From: Nesterenkonia halotolerans
GTDB taxonomy: Bacteria; Actinomycetota; Actinomycetes; Actinomycetales; Micrococcaceae
Reading direction: 5' to 3'
Length of the DNA: 64,000 bases
Assembly: GCF_014874065.1 (NCBI RefSeq)
Contig: NZ_JADBEE010000001.1
Location: 1,798,001 to 1,862,000, forward strand
Part shown: positions 47,433-55,587 of the stretch, in pieces
How the letters are laid out: each line of letters begins with the position of its first letter
Numbering within the stretch: the first letter of the stretch is position 1
Program-made: the position numbers and the translations under genes
Notes under the pieces: generated by a model
Told to the model about the DNA's origin: nothing
The model's database searches: none
The model's input: the letters and a program-made list of their open reading frames with translations, nothing else

Positions 47433-47752
47433 TGCATCGGCACCACTCCCCCGCGCAATGCTCTCAGGCGTATCCGGCTACTCTCAGCACACCGCGGCCC
47501 AGCCTTTGAAGAGACAGCTGAGGCCTGAGTCCCATGCACCACTACGAGCTAGAAGACTCGCAGTTTGTAGAGCTCCGCAATGGAGACCAGCGCTGGCGTA
47601 TTGGAATCAATCGGGCTGGTCTTGGTCTCACGGAACTCCGCGCCCCCGAGCACCCTGACGCGGACCTCGCTTTGCCTTCGCGAATCTGACGGTAGCTTGG
47701 CGGAGCGCCCCGAGCTCTGTACCGGCGGTGACGTCGAAAGTAGGATTCGGTT
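47433..47752. other. Intergenic, no gene recognised
   Basis: 320 bases between the LuxR gene and the antitoxin-like gene; nothing convincing. Confidence 0.35.
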
Positions 47753-48193
47753 ATGGAAAGCGAGCCGAACGCAGCCTCAGCAGGGGCGACGCTGTCACCG
47801 GCCCTCGCTGCGGCTAGAGAGGCCTCGCAAGAGCTGTTGGACCGTCTCGATGAGGACCCTCGGACTCGCCTGCTCCTGGAAGCCGAGATGGCCGAGTATG
47901 CCCAAAGGGAGGCAGCCTGGCCGTCTGAGTCAGTTCGGAAGCACCGGCTCATCGCAGTCCGCCACGAGGGGAAGACCTTCTACCCTGCGTTCCAGATTGA
48001 TCCAGTGCGTCGCGAGCCGCGGGAATGGGTCCCGGCCATGATCGGGCTGCTGAAGGAGGCGGAGTTGACGGGCCGATCGTTCGCCATGTGGGCGGCCAAT
48101 TCGTGTCCCCGCTTCGGCGGGGCGATCCCCGCAGATCGTGCCGACGACCCTGACTTCCTCACCAAAGCCGCAGGAAGCTTGGCCGATATCTAA
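47753..48193 (+). CDS. Antitoxin-like protein (MbcA/ParS/Xre toxin-binding type)
   Basis: 146 residues. N-terminal helical region without an HTH. The C-terminal part 'HEGKTFYPAFQIDPVRREPR' followed by 'MWAANSCPRFGGAIPADR' resembles the toxin-binding domain of RES-Xre type antitoxins, where 'YPAFQF' and 'W...N..LGG..P.D' are recurrent. No RES toxin gene follows. Could also be a stand-alone regulator. Family assignment by pattern only. Confidence 0.5.
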   Translation: MESEPNAASAGATLSPALAAAREASQELLDRLDEDPRTRLLLEAEMAEYAQREAAWPSESVRKHRLIAVRHEGKTFYPAFQIDPVRREPREWVPAMIGLLKEAELTGRSFAMWAANSCPRFGGAIPADRADDPDFLTKAAGSLADI

Positions 48194-48522
48194 CCTGGCG
48201 CCATACAGTCCTCTCGACGGTGAGGGCCGCTTGTACTATTCCCGGTCGAAGCTCTGAACCACCCCATATGCCGCGAAGAGCGACGATCCGCCAAACCCTT
48301 CTCGCGCTCGGGGGCGGAGAGCTCCCCATCCCCGACGATGCCGCTCATATTCGACCCGCTAGGTCGCACCGTAACCGAGCTCCTCGGTGCGGCACCTTTG
48401 ACTAAGGCCTCAAACGTCGTCAGCCGCATTCTCGCTGCGGCACGGGCTCTCCCCACTCCCTCGGCGATCACTCGGTCTAGTCGAGCGCCCAGACTAATTC
48501 TCGTGCAAACTGCGAAGACCCC

Positions 48523-48885
48523 TCATCCGGCGAAGGTGTCTTCAACTATCGCTACCGCCGCGACCATGACTTCTTTCTCCCGCATATGGCTGATCGCCTC
48601 GATCGGCGAGATGTCCCCGAGCCATGGGTGAGCCCCGATGAACCACAGGCGGGCGGTGTGCTCACCTTCGGATTGTGAAACTGTCGTCCAGGCCCGATGC
48701 GCGAGTTCCAGGCGTTCCTGGGCTTCTGCTGTGGGGACGACCCCGTCGGTGCGCGCCCACGAGGAGCTGATCGTTCTATCGCGGTTTCCTGCCAGTACAG
48801 CAACCAAAGTTGGCCCAAGAGAGCTCCGGAGCTGACGGACAATCTCCCGAACGTTCAATTGACCCGGGTTCTCCGGTGCAATCAT
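48523..48885 (-). CDS. Second antitoxin-like protein (MbcA/ParS type)
   Basis: 120 residues from ATG 48885. 'LNVREIVRQLRSSLGPTLVA' and 'VLAGNRDRTISSSWARTDG' fit an Xre-like HTH, then 'ERLELAHRAWTTVSQSEGEH' and 'LWFIGAHPWLGDISPIEAI' fit the MbcA/ParS toxin-binding region. No toxin gene is adjacent; 48194-48522 shows none. Converges with the antitoxin-like gene at 47753. Possibly orphan remnants of a toxin-antitoxin locus. Confidence 0.5.
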   Translation of the reverse strand: MIAPENPGQLNVREIVRQLRSSLGPTLVAVLAGNRDRTISSSWARTDGVVPTAEAQERLELAHRAWTTVSQSEGEHTARLWFIGAHPWLGDISPIEAISHMREKEVMVAAVAIVEDTFAG

Positions 48886-49512
48886 GGTTCCATTCTGTAC
48901 TTCGGAGGCTGAAAAGTCTCCACTGCTCCTTCGCCCCATGCTGGACAGAACCCTTAAACTCTCCGCGAGCATAAGACGTAGGACTCCGCCTGAAGTGCCG
49001 GGAAGATCAGTCCCAGCCCGGCTGAGCCAGTCATGCTGGAGTGCATGAGCATCGAGAGGCGGCCTCTCAGGCCTGCCCGGGAGTCAACTGGTATATGCCA
49101 CTGGTCTGTTGTCGTCGCGCCCGAACTCTTCAGGGTCAGGGAACCGCTTGCGTCACCGCTCGCTACGCTGCAGTTTCGATGGGTAGTTCGTCGTTCGAGG
49201 AAGTGACGTCGTCTATCCGTCGCTGCCCGTCCAGGTGTTTACAGACTGCGATTGGCCACACGTGCAGTGAACTTGGTACTGCAATCTAAGGCGCGGACCG
49301 CCCCTTCTCGGGCACGATGAGGAGCTCTTCGTGCGTCCCAGGACTTCAGTTCGAACGACGAACCCAGGGCGCACCGGGGCGCACGCGGAGAGCCGCCGAC
49401 GCAGAATCCCCGGAATTGCGGGGCACACAAGGCGCACCTGACCCACTACGTACTACTACCAATATTCGCCACTTTACTACCCTGGCACCCGGGCCGGCTA
49501 TCGCGCCTCAGA
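48886..49512. other. Gene-poor end of the island beside the tRNA
   Basis: About 630 bases with no credible coding sequence. An integrase is often found here but none is visible. Confidence 0.4.
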
Positions 49513-49550
49513 GCAAAAAGAGCCCCTCTCCAGAATGGGAGAGGGACTCT
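49513..49550 (-). terminator. Rho-independent terminator downstream of tRNA-Gly
   Basis: On the minus strand GAGTCCCTCTCC and GGAGAGGGGCTC form a stem followed by TTTTT. It lies about 64 bases after the tRNA 3' end. Confidence 0.85.
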
Positions 49551-49602
49551 GATCAGCAGTTTTGCTGTTCTTCTGGGCTTATGCTGGGTCTCAATCAGCT
49601 CT

Positions 49603-49652
49603 GGTGTTCACAGAGCGGGCGACGGGAATCGAACCCGCGTCGTCTGCTTGGG
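49603..49652 (-). repeat. tRNA-proximal copy of the island direct repeat
   Basis: Matches 2527-2576 at 48/50 positions and includes the 3' half of tRNA-Gly plus 11 downstream bases. Together the two copies bracket about 47 kb. Confidence 0.85.
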
Positions 49653-49684
49653 AAGCAGAAGCTTTGCCATTAAGCTACGCCCGC
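49614..49684 (-). tRNA. tRNA-Gly (anticodon CCC)
   Basis: 71 bases. The acceptor arm GCGGGCG pairs with CGCCCGC. D arm AGCTTAATGGCAAAGCT, anticodon stem TCTGC/GCAGA with loop TTCCCAA giving anticodon CCC, and T arm with GGTTCGATTCC. CCA is not encoded. It reads GGG codons. The gene lies at one border of the putative island with its 3' end facing it, the usual geometry for tRNA-targeted integration. Confidence 0.95.
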
Positions 49685-49814
49685 ATGTCGGTCGTGAGCA
49701 CAGGGCTCAATGACCTGACTCGAGATTACCAGGTGCGCTGCAGCAGGGAGACCTCGACGGGCTGAACGTGGTTGCTGCTCCAGTCCGGTACTGCCGGAAA
49801 GCTAAAGTAGGGCC

Positions 49815-51077
49815 ATGAGGCATCCCCGGTCCACACGCCGCCCCGGCCACACCCGCGTCTTTCCCATCACCCTGCGGACCCTGGCGGCCACCGCCGCCGC
49901 GGTGCCCACTCTCGCCGCCGCCTCGGTCGTGGCAGTGGACCTCGTCAAGCGCAGAGGTCGTAAACAGCGCAGGGCTCCACGGCCAGGGACCTTCCAGGCC
50001 CAGGCCGAGGAATCGCAGCTGAGCATCTACACCGATGGCGCCTCGCTGTATGACGACATGATCGCAGCCATCGATTCGGCCGAGCACTCCATCTTCATGG
50101 AGACCTACATCTGGAAGAACGACGAGGTCGGACAGCGCTTCATCGACGCATTCAATGCGGCGGCCCGTCGCGGGGTCGATACCTATGTGATCTACGACGG
50201 CTTCGCGAACCTCGTGGTGCCCAGCGCCTTCTATCGCCAGCTGGAGGATTCCGTCCATGTCTTCCGGCTGCCGGCAGTGGGCAGGAAGGTCTGGAAGGGA
50301 CCGCTGCGCTATACCGGAATGAATCACTCCAAGGTCCTGGTGGTCGATGACACGACCGGGTTCGTGGGTGGATACAACATCGGCTCCCTCTTCGCCCGCG
50401 AGTGGCGAGACACCCATCTGCGCGAGGTGGGCCCGGCAGCCTGGGGTCTGCGCCAGACGATCGCACGGAAGTGGAATGAGGACCGGCCAGCCGAGGAGCA
50501 GGTCCCCTGGATTCCGCCGACCAGCTGGGACCCCACCGTCCGAGTGGCGGCGAACCTGCCCGTGGACCTGGTGTATCCCATTCGGAACATGTACCTCAAG
50601 GCGATCGAGCGGTCCCAGCACCACGTCTGGATCTCTACCCCGTACTTCATTCCCGACCAGCAGATCCTGCGGGCTCTGAAGCGGGCAGCGGAGCGGGGCG
50701 TGGATGTGCGCGTGATGGTGCCGAAGGCCTCGAACCACGTGCTCGGCGACTGGGTCTCGCGAGGATTCTACGGAGCGATGCTGGACTCTGGAATCACGAT
50801 CCTGCTCTACGCCACATCTATGATGCACTCCAAGACCGCCACGATCGATGGTCAGTGGTCCACTGTGGGCACAGCCAATATCGACAGACTCTCGCTGTCT
50901 TTCAACTACGAATCCAATGTGGAGATCATTGATCCCGGGTTCGCCGCTGAGATGGAGAAGGTCTTCCACAGCGACGCCGAGCACTGTGAGGTTGTGGACC
51001 CCCACGCCTGGCGTGATCGCAACCCCATGGCGCGGGTGACCGAGTTCGCACTGATCCCCTTCCGACCGGTGCTCTGA
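49815..51077 (+). CDS. Phospholipase D-family cardiolipin synthase
   Basis: 420 residues with one N-terminal hydrophobic helix ('LRTLAATAAAVPTLAAASVV'). Two HKD motifs: 'MNHSKVLVVDDTTGFVGGYN' (about 175) and 'MMHSKTATIDGQWSTVGTAN' (about 338). This arrangement is that of Cls-type enzymes, which join two phosphatidylglycerol molecules at the membrane. Starts at ATG 49815 with AGGGCC directly upstream. First gene to the right of the tRNA. Confidence 0.9.
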   Translation: MRHPRSTRRPGHTRVFPITLRTLAATAAAVPTLAAASVVAVDLVKRRGRKQRRAPRPGTFQAQAEESQLSIYTDGASLYDDMIAAIDSAEHSIFMETYIWKNDEVGQRFIDAFNAAARRGVDTYVIYDGFANLVVPSAFYRQLEDSVHVFRLPAVGRKVWKGPLRYTGMNHSKVLVVDDTTGFVGGYNIGSLFAREWRDTHLREVGPAAWGLRQTIARKWNEDRPAEEQVPWIPPTSWDPTVRVAANLPVDLVYPIRNMYLKAIERSQHHVWISTPYFIPDQQILRALKRAAERGVDVRVMVPKASNHVLGDWVSRGFYGAMLDSGITILLYATSMMHSKTATIDGQWSTVGTANIDRLSLSFNYESNVEIIDPGFAAEMEKVFHSDAEHCEVVDPHAWRDRNPMARVTEFALIPFRPVL

Positions 51078-51144
51078 GCCTTCGAGCACCGGAGGCAGCG
51101 CAGCTCAGACGCGCCGCGCATCAGAGCGACAGCGGAGCGGGGCC

Positions 51145-51492
51145 TCAGCGATCCAGTGCGACTCCGATGACCCGCACCTTGATATCCGCGGCTGCACCCG
51201 TCCGCTCCCGGAACAGGGAGGTGACTCCTGCGTGGACATCATCGACGACATCCCCTGCGGGTCGGGAACCGTCCGTGTAGAGATCCACGTAGACGCTGAT
51301 TGCTGATCCCTCGGTCACGATGTCAACTCCAGTGGCCGTCCTGGACTCGCCACCGAAGAGGCGCTGGGCCGTGGCGGTGAGGACCTGGCGGAAACTCGGC
51401 ACCAGTCGAGCCACCCCCGGGAGATCGGAGACCAGGTCCACCACGGAGATCTCAAGCTCCTCCCGCTGCTGCGGCAGCTGATTCTCATTCAT
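51145..51492 (-). CDS. Asp23/Gls24-like envelope stress protein
   Basis: 115 residues from ATG 51492 (GGAGG 10 bases upstream), overlapping the preceding gene's stop. 'ATGVDIVTEGSAISVYVDLY' and 'VVDDVHAGVTSLFRERTGAA' with 'IKVRVIGVAL' fit the alternating strand/helix pattern of Asp23 proteins. Last gene of a sigma factor - Asp23-like - Asp23-like operon, suggesting a cell-envelope or alkaline/osmotic stress role. Confidence 0.65.
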   Translation of the reverse strand: MNENQLPQQREELEISVVDLVSDLPGVARLVPSFRQVLTATAQRLFGGESRTATGVDIVTEGSAISVYVDLYTDGSRPAGDVVDDVHAGVTSLFRERTGAAADIKVRVIGVALDR

Positions 51493-52003
51493 CGTGAACA
51501 TCCTCCACCATCAGATCCACGCTGCCCGCCTTCACACCGACGATGAGCTGCATGCGTCGGGCTATTCGTTCGCGCAGGCGCGAGGAGAATTCTCTCGGGG
51601 AGCTCCCGGCGGCCATGGTCAGCGTGACCTGGAGGTCCAACGGTCGACCGGGCGCGCTTTCGGAGGTGATCCTCACGCGCCGAGCGCGCAGCCCAGGCTC
51701 CTCATCCACGGCGGCCCGAACCTGGGCCCGCAGCGAGGAGGTCGTCATGGAGTAGGGAAGACCGGCAGAGGAGAACAGCGCCGTGCTGGGACCCCGCGCT
51801 GCCTCGTCTTCCACGATGTTCATGATGCGGGCCTTGAGTCCACTGACCTCGCGCTCCTGGCTGGCCTCGGTGCGCCGATAGTCATCGACGACGCTGCGCA
51901 GCCGGTTATAGCTCTCCAGCGTCTCCGCCTCGCTGAGATCGCTGAAGACGTCATCTTCCACGGGATCCTGTTGCGGGCCTGAAGGCGGCGGTGTCATGCC
52001 CAT
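51485..52003 (-). CDS. Asp23-like protein with N-terminal coiled-coil
   Basis: 172 residues from ATG 52003 behind GGAGGG. N-terminal acidic segment and a coil ('RTEASQEREVSGLKARIMNI'), then an Asp23-type fold ('SSLRAQVRAAVDEEPGLRAR', 'RPLDLQVTLTMAAGSSPREF', 'RERIARRMQLIVGVKAGSVD'). It overlaps both the sigma-factor stop and the next gene, so all three are translationally coupled. Function inferred from fold and operon only. Confidence 0.6.
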   Translation of the reverse strand: MGMTPPPSGPQQDPVEDDVFSDLSEAETLESYNRLRSVVDDYRRTEASQEREVSGLKARIMNIVEDEAARGPSTALFSSAGLPYSMTTSSLRAQVRAAVDEEPGLRARRVRITSESAPGRPLDLQVTLTMAAGSSPREFSSRLRERIARRMQLIVGVKAGSVDLMVEDVHDE

Positions 52004-52578
52004 GCTTTCATTCCCTCCACGATGGCGATGCGTGCACGATGGATGCGTCCCCGAACACTTCCCTCGGTCAGTCGAAGGACCTCGGCGATCTCCGCGTAGG
52101 ACTGCCCCTCCACCTCATAGAGCAGCCAGACGAGTCGCTGTTCAGGCGGCAGGGTGGCAAGGACCCGGTCGAGCTCGTCGACCGCCGCCGAGGCCTCAGC
52201 GCGATGCTCGACCGAGGCACCCGTTGCTGATTGTTCCACCATGTCTGCCGGATCAACAGTGTCAGTTCGGCGGACCTGTTTCCGACGGAGGAAGTCCAGA
52301 CAGCCGTTGCTGGCCAGGCGGAAGATCCAGGCTTTGAATGCGGCGGGGTCCTGGAGGGAGTCTAGTCTGCGCCACGTGGTCAGGAACGTGTCCTGGACGA
52401 TGTCCTCGGCGTCGGCGTTTTGGTGGAGCATGCGGATGCACAGACCGAGGAGTCGGGATTCGTAGCGGTCGACCAGCTGCTCGAAGGCGGCAAGATCACC
52501 ATCCTGGGCACGTGCAACAAGGGTGACCTCATCGGCACCTGGCGGGGGGGCCGCGTCGCCGGCGGCCTGGCGTGACAT
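51994..52578 (-). CDS. ECF-type RNA polymerase sigma factor
   Basis: 194 residues from ATG 52578; GTG 52593 is an alternative. Sigma region 2 ('FEQLVDRYESRLLGLCIRML', 'NADAEDIVQDTFLTTWRRLD', 'FKAWIFRLASNGCLDFLRRK') and region 4 ('LATLPPEQRLVWLLYEVEGQ', 'SYAEIAEVLRLTEGSVRGRI'). No anti-sigma gene follows; instead two Asp23-like genes are fused to it by overlaps. Confidence 0.92.
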   Translation of the reverse strand: MSRQAAGDAAPPPGADEVTLVARAQDGDLAAFEQLVDRYESRLLGLCIRMLHQNADAEDIVQDTFLTTWRRLDSLQDPAAFKAWIFRLASNGCLDFLRRKQVRRTDTVDPADMVEQSATGASVEHRAEASAAVDELDRVLATLPPEQRLVWLLYEVEGQSYAEIAEVLRLTEGSVRGRIHRARIAIVEGMKAWA

Positions 52579-52714
52579 GGGCTCATCGTACACAGGGCTG
52601 CGGGAAGATCAGCGCCGGTCTCAGCGTTGAACATGTCGGTGCCACATCGGGCGCCGTTGACCACTGGCCATGATGCGCCTGCCGGCGCCGAACCAACCAG
52701 CACGAGGAGCACCT

Positions 52715-53326
52715 ATGCCGACGGCTACCGCTACCGTGGATCGCGAGACGATGCATCAACTCTTCGAGGGTCGGCGCACGACGAACCTCTTCTCCGAAGG
52801 CGAGGTCGATCTGGATCTCATCGAGCGGGCGTACGCGGACGCGCGCTGGGCGCCGACCTCGATGAACTGCCAGCCGCTGCGCCTGACCGTGCTCAAGCCC
52901 GGCCCCCGGCGTGACGCCGTCGTCGAACACTTCAAAGGCGACAACGGGCAGAAGACGTCTGCTGCACCGATGACCGTGGTGGTGGCCTTCGACCCGAACT
53001 GGCACGAGCACATGCCGACACTCTTTCCCCACGTGGAGGGGTTGCGCGAGAAGTTCGCCGAACGGCTCGAGTTCCGCGAGAAGATGGGCCGCGACAACGC
53101 CTTTCTCCAGGCCGGATACTTCATCCTGGCGCTGCGCGCCCACGGGCTCGACGTCGGCCCCATGGCTGGCCTGGACGCACCCGGCGTTGACTCCGAGGTG
53201 CACACCGAGACCGGATGGAAGACGCTGATGGTGCTCAACGTCGGCCACGGACCCAGCGAGGACGAGAATGCGCAGTACCCACGCGGTCCGCGCTTTGATT
53301 TCAACGAGGCCGCCCAGGTTCTCTGA
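52715..53326 (+). CDS. Nitroreductase-family flavoprotein (RutE-like)
   Basis: 203 residues from ATG 52715, with AGGAG 6 bases upstream. FMN-binding arginine region 'FEGRRTTNLFSEGEV', 'ADARWAPTSMNCQPLRLTVL', and the C-terminal 'MVLNVGHGPSEDENAQYPRG' and 'RFDFNEAAQVL'. This is the pattern of malonic semialdehyde reductase-type nitroreductases, acting as NAD(P)H-dependent dimers in the cytosol. Monocistronic. Confidence 0.87.
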   Translation: MPTATATVDRETMHQLFEGRRTTNLFSEGEVDLDLIERAYADARWAPTSMNCQPLRLTVLKPGPRRDAVVEHFKGDNGQKTSAAPMTVVVAFDPNWHEHMPTLFPHVEGLREKFAERLEFREKMGRDNAFLQAGYFILALRAHGLDVGPMAGLDAPGVDSEVHTETGWKTLMVLNVGHGPSEDENAQYPRGPRFDFNEAAQVL

Positions 53327-53409
53327 GATCCCGAGATTCGACAGGTCGCTGGGGGCGTGAGAACGTGACATCAGCGGCAACGACGAAGTACTGAGCAAGA
53401 AGGAGCATC

Positions 53410-53967
53410 ATGATGACCGAGAACTCACCACAGATCACCGGCAAGACCATCGCACTCCTGGTCACCGACGGCGTGGAGCTTCCAGAGCTCACCGAGCCGA
53501 TCGCGGCCATCACGGCAGCGGGCGGCACCGCCACGATCGTGTCCCCCAACGAGAAGTCGCTGCAGGCCATGGAAGGCGATTGGAAGCACTCTGATCACTT
53601 CGACGTCGACGTGCAGCTGAGCTCGGCTGCGGCGAGCGACTACGACGGACTGGTCCTTCCCGGCGGCACGCTCAACGCGGACAGCATTCGCATCAACGAG
53701 GATGCGCAGAAGTTCGTCTCTGCGTTCTTCGCGGCGAAGAAGCCGGTCGCGGCCATCTGCCACGGCCTGTGGATCCTCACCGAGGTGGATCAGGTCAAGG
53801 GCCGTCGCGTGACGAGCTTCCCCTCCCTGAAGACCGATCTGCGCAACTCCGGCGCCGAGTGGGTCGACGAGTCCGCCGTGGTCAGCGACGGACTGGTCAC
53901 CTCCCGGACTCCGGATGATCTGGACGACTTCAACCACGCGTTCCTCACGCTGGTCGCCCAGGGCTGA
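53410..53967 (+). CDS. DJ-1/PfpI-family protein (type 1 glutamine amidotransferase-like)
   Basis: 185 residues, AGGAG just upstream of tandem ATGs (53410 and 53413). 'KTIALLVTDGVELPELTEPI' (family Glu), 'DYDGLVLPGGTLNADSIRIN' and the nucleophilic Cys in 'VAAICHGLWIL' (about 115) followed by His are typical of PfpI/YhbO stress proteins. Probable deglycase or chaperone. Confidence 0.88.
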   Translation: MMTENSPQITGKTIALLVTDGVELPELTEPIAAITAAGGTATIVSPNEKSLQAMEGDWKHSDHFDVDVQLSSAAASDYDGLVLPGGTLNADSIRINEDAQKFVSAFFAAKKPVAAICHGLWILTEVDQVKGRRVTSFPSLKTDLRNSGAEWVDESAVVSDGLVTSRTPDDLDDFNHAFLTLVAQG

Positions 53968-53984
53968 TACCCCGCGCCTCGACG

Positions 53985-54023
53985 AGAAGCGGCCAGGACC
54001 TGCAACGGGTCCTGGCCGCTTCT
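53985..54023 (+). terminator. Terminator after the PfpI-family gene
   Basis: AGAAGCGGCCAGGACC pairs perfectly over 16 bases with its complement around a seven-base loop, 18 bases after the gene stop. It also separates it from thiE. Confidence 0.8.
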
Positions 54024-54071
54024 GCGTCACCAGGCGCGGCGAGGTTGGTGGAGGTGCCCTAATCTGGAGTC

Positions 54072-54800
54072 ATGACTGACAATGAGCCCATGGCTGAGAC
54101 TCCGCACCCCAAGCACCTCGGGCGTATGCGGCGGGAGCGGCTGATCGCCTCCCGTCTCTACGTATGCACCGACCTGCAGCGATTCATCACTCGCCCCGAG
54201 GCCGGGCCTGTGGATGAGCTGGACTTCGACGCACTGCGCGAGTTCTTCGTGGCGTCCTACACCGGGGGTGTGGACATCATCCAGGTCCGCGACAAGCACG
54301 TGACAGTTCAGACCGAGATCGCCGCGCTGGTCCTGCTGCGTCAGGTCGCCGACGAGTTTGGCGGACTCTCCGCAGCCAATGATCGCGCCGACGTCGCTGC
54401 GATCACCGGGGTCGACGTCTTCCATGTGGGACAGGACGATCTCTCCACGGAGGAGGCGCGGCTGGTGCTGGGCGACGACGTCGTCATCGGGCGGTCCTGC
54501 CAGACCATCGAGCAGGTGCGCGAAGCAGATTCAGACATCGGGCTGGACTATTTCTGCACCGGTCCGATCTGGGAGACCCCGACCAAACCCGGACGCGCCG
54601 CCGTCGGTCTCGAGCTGCCGACACAGGCTGCGGCTCTGGAGAGCGCGAAGGCCTTCTTCGCGATCGGTGGGATCGACCAGACCAACATCGCCGAGGTCAC
54701 CGCGGCCGGCGCCGACCGCGTGGTGGTTGTCCGCGCCGTGACCCAGGCTTCTGACCCTGCCGCGAGCGCCCGGGCGCTGCGCGAGCAGCTCCCCGCCTAG
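54072..54800 (+). CDS. thiE: Thiamine-phosphate synthase ThiE
   Basis: 242 residues. TIM-barrel enzyme joining the pyrimidine and thiazole phosphates. Motifs: 'RLYVCTDLQRF', 'GGVDIIQVRDKHV', 'LSAANDRADVAAI', 'FHVGQDDLSTEEAR', 'IGRSCQTIEQV', 'DYFCTGPIWETPTKPGR' and 'FFAIGGIDQTNI'. The extra residues before RLYVCTD are longer than usual, so a later start is possible. Orientation is divergent from thiO, as in other actinobacteria. Here about 51 kb separates the two, most of it the putative island. No TPP riboswitch is visible upstream. Confidence 0.95.
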   Translation: MTDNEPMAETPHPKHLGRMRRERLIASRLYVCTDLQRFITRPEAGPVDELDFDALREFFVASYTGGVDIIQVRDKHVTVQTEIAALVLLRQVADEFGGLSAANDRADVAAITGVDVFHVGQDDLSTEEARLVLGDDVVIGRSCQTIEQVREADSDIGLDYFCTGPIWETPTKPGRAAVGLELPTQAAALESAKAFFAIGGIDQTNIAEVTAAGADRVVVVRAVTQASDPAASARALREQLPA

Positions 54801-55587
54801 GGTCCTTGGGGTTCGTCTTCTTCGCACTGGTCTTGGGCTCAGCGGCCGTGGTGATCTCACTGCGGCCGCTGCCCGCCTTGCGGCCGCGGGCCACGCCGAT
54901 GAACTCCTGAATCACCGGGCCGTCTGCGTCACGCAGCCAGGCCAGCCCGACGTCGTAGCCCGGAAGGTCCTCGACCTGGCGGATGACCACATCGCGGCGC
55001 GAGAGCATCCGCGCCACCGAGTGCGGCAGGATCAGCAGTCCCGCTCCGGAGGCCACGACTTCCAGCGCCATGCGCTCCCCCGCGGCCAGGTCAGGGCCCA
55101 GCTTCGGGGTGTGAACGTCTTCCCTGCCGGTTGAGTCGCCGGCGTCAGCACCAGCGGGCCTTTCAGCCCCATCAGCGCTGCCGGCGTCGAGAGCTGCGGC
55201 CTCTTCCAGCATCTCCTTCGCGTCGAAGAACGGCTCGGCAGCGATCTCCTCCCAGTTCACAGACTCTTCGGCGGCCGCGACCCAGTGGTCTCGGGCGGCG
55301 CACACCACAGGGTCCTCGCGGTAGAGCCACACGCGGTGCAGGTCATCTCCGGTGTTCGCCTCCTCCTCGGCGGGAAAGCGGATGTAGCCGACGTCGATCG
55401 TCCTGGCACGCAGCCGCTCCAGCTGACCTGCCTCATCGAAGAGGTCCACGCTCAGCGCGAAGTCCGGATAGCGCTCCCGCCAGCGGCCCACCCACTTATC
55501 CGGAGTCGCCCCGGGGATGGCACCCAGTCGCAGGCTGCGCGCCGGTTCGGGCTCTGCCGAGTCTGCCGGAGCAGAGGTCTCAGACAA
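54697..55587 (-). CDS. LysR-type substrate-binding domain protein without HTH
   Basis: 296 residues. The body matches the effector domain of LysR regulators ('LRLGAIPGATPDKWVGRWRE', 'RTIDVGYIRFPAEEE', 'MALEVVASGAGLLILPHSVA'), but the DNA-binding helix-turn-helix is absent. The C-terminus is a very basic tail rich in Arg, Lys, Gly and Pro ('RGQPPRGRRRPR') that might bind nucleic acid. The last 104 bases lie antisense to thiE. Overlaps the dienelactone hydrolase stop by 8 bases. Confidence 0.75.
   Translation of the reverse strand: MSETSAPADSAEPEPARSLRLGAIPGATPDKWVGRWRERYPDFALSVDLFDEAGQLERLRARTIDVGYIRFPAEEEANTGDDLHRVWLYREDPVVCAARDHWVAAAEESVNWEEIAAEPFFDAKEMLEEAAALDAGSADGAERPAGADAGDSTGREDVHTPKLGPDLAAGERMALEVVASGAGLLILPHSVARMLSRRDVVIRQVEDLPGYDVGLAWLRDADGPVIQEFIGVARGRKAGSGRSEITTAAEPKTSAKKTNPKDPRRGAARAAPGRSRQGQKPGSRRGQPPRGRRRPR

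Larger units (their letters stand above)
2527..49652. mobile_element. Putative genomic island integrated at tRNA-Gly(CCC), about 47 kb
   Basis: Bounded by direct repeats of the tRNA 3' end (2527-2576, 49603-49652), with a decayed integrase C-terminus at one border. The interior has relics of a conjugation ATPase, an IS3 element, an RHH protein, Lsr2 and antitoxin-like genes. It also has self-contained catabolic modules with their own regulators. Outside both borders lie thiamine and housekeeping-type genes. Loss of the integrase and of most transfer genes implies an old, immobile island. Later insertions may have contributed parts of it. Confidence 0.7.
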
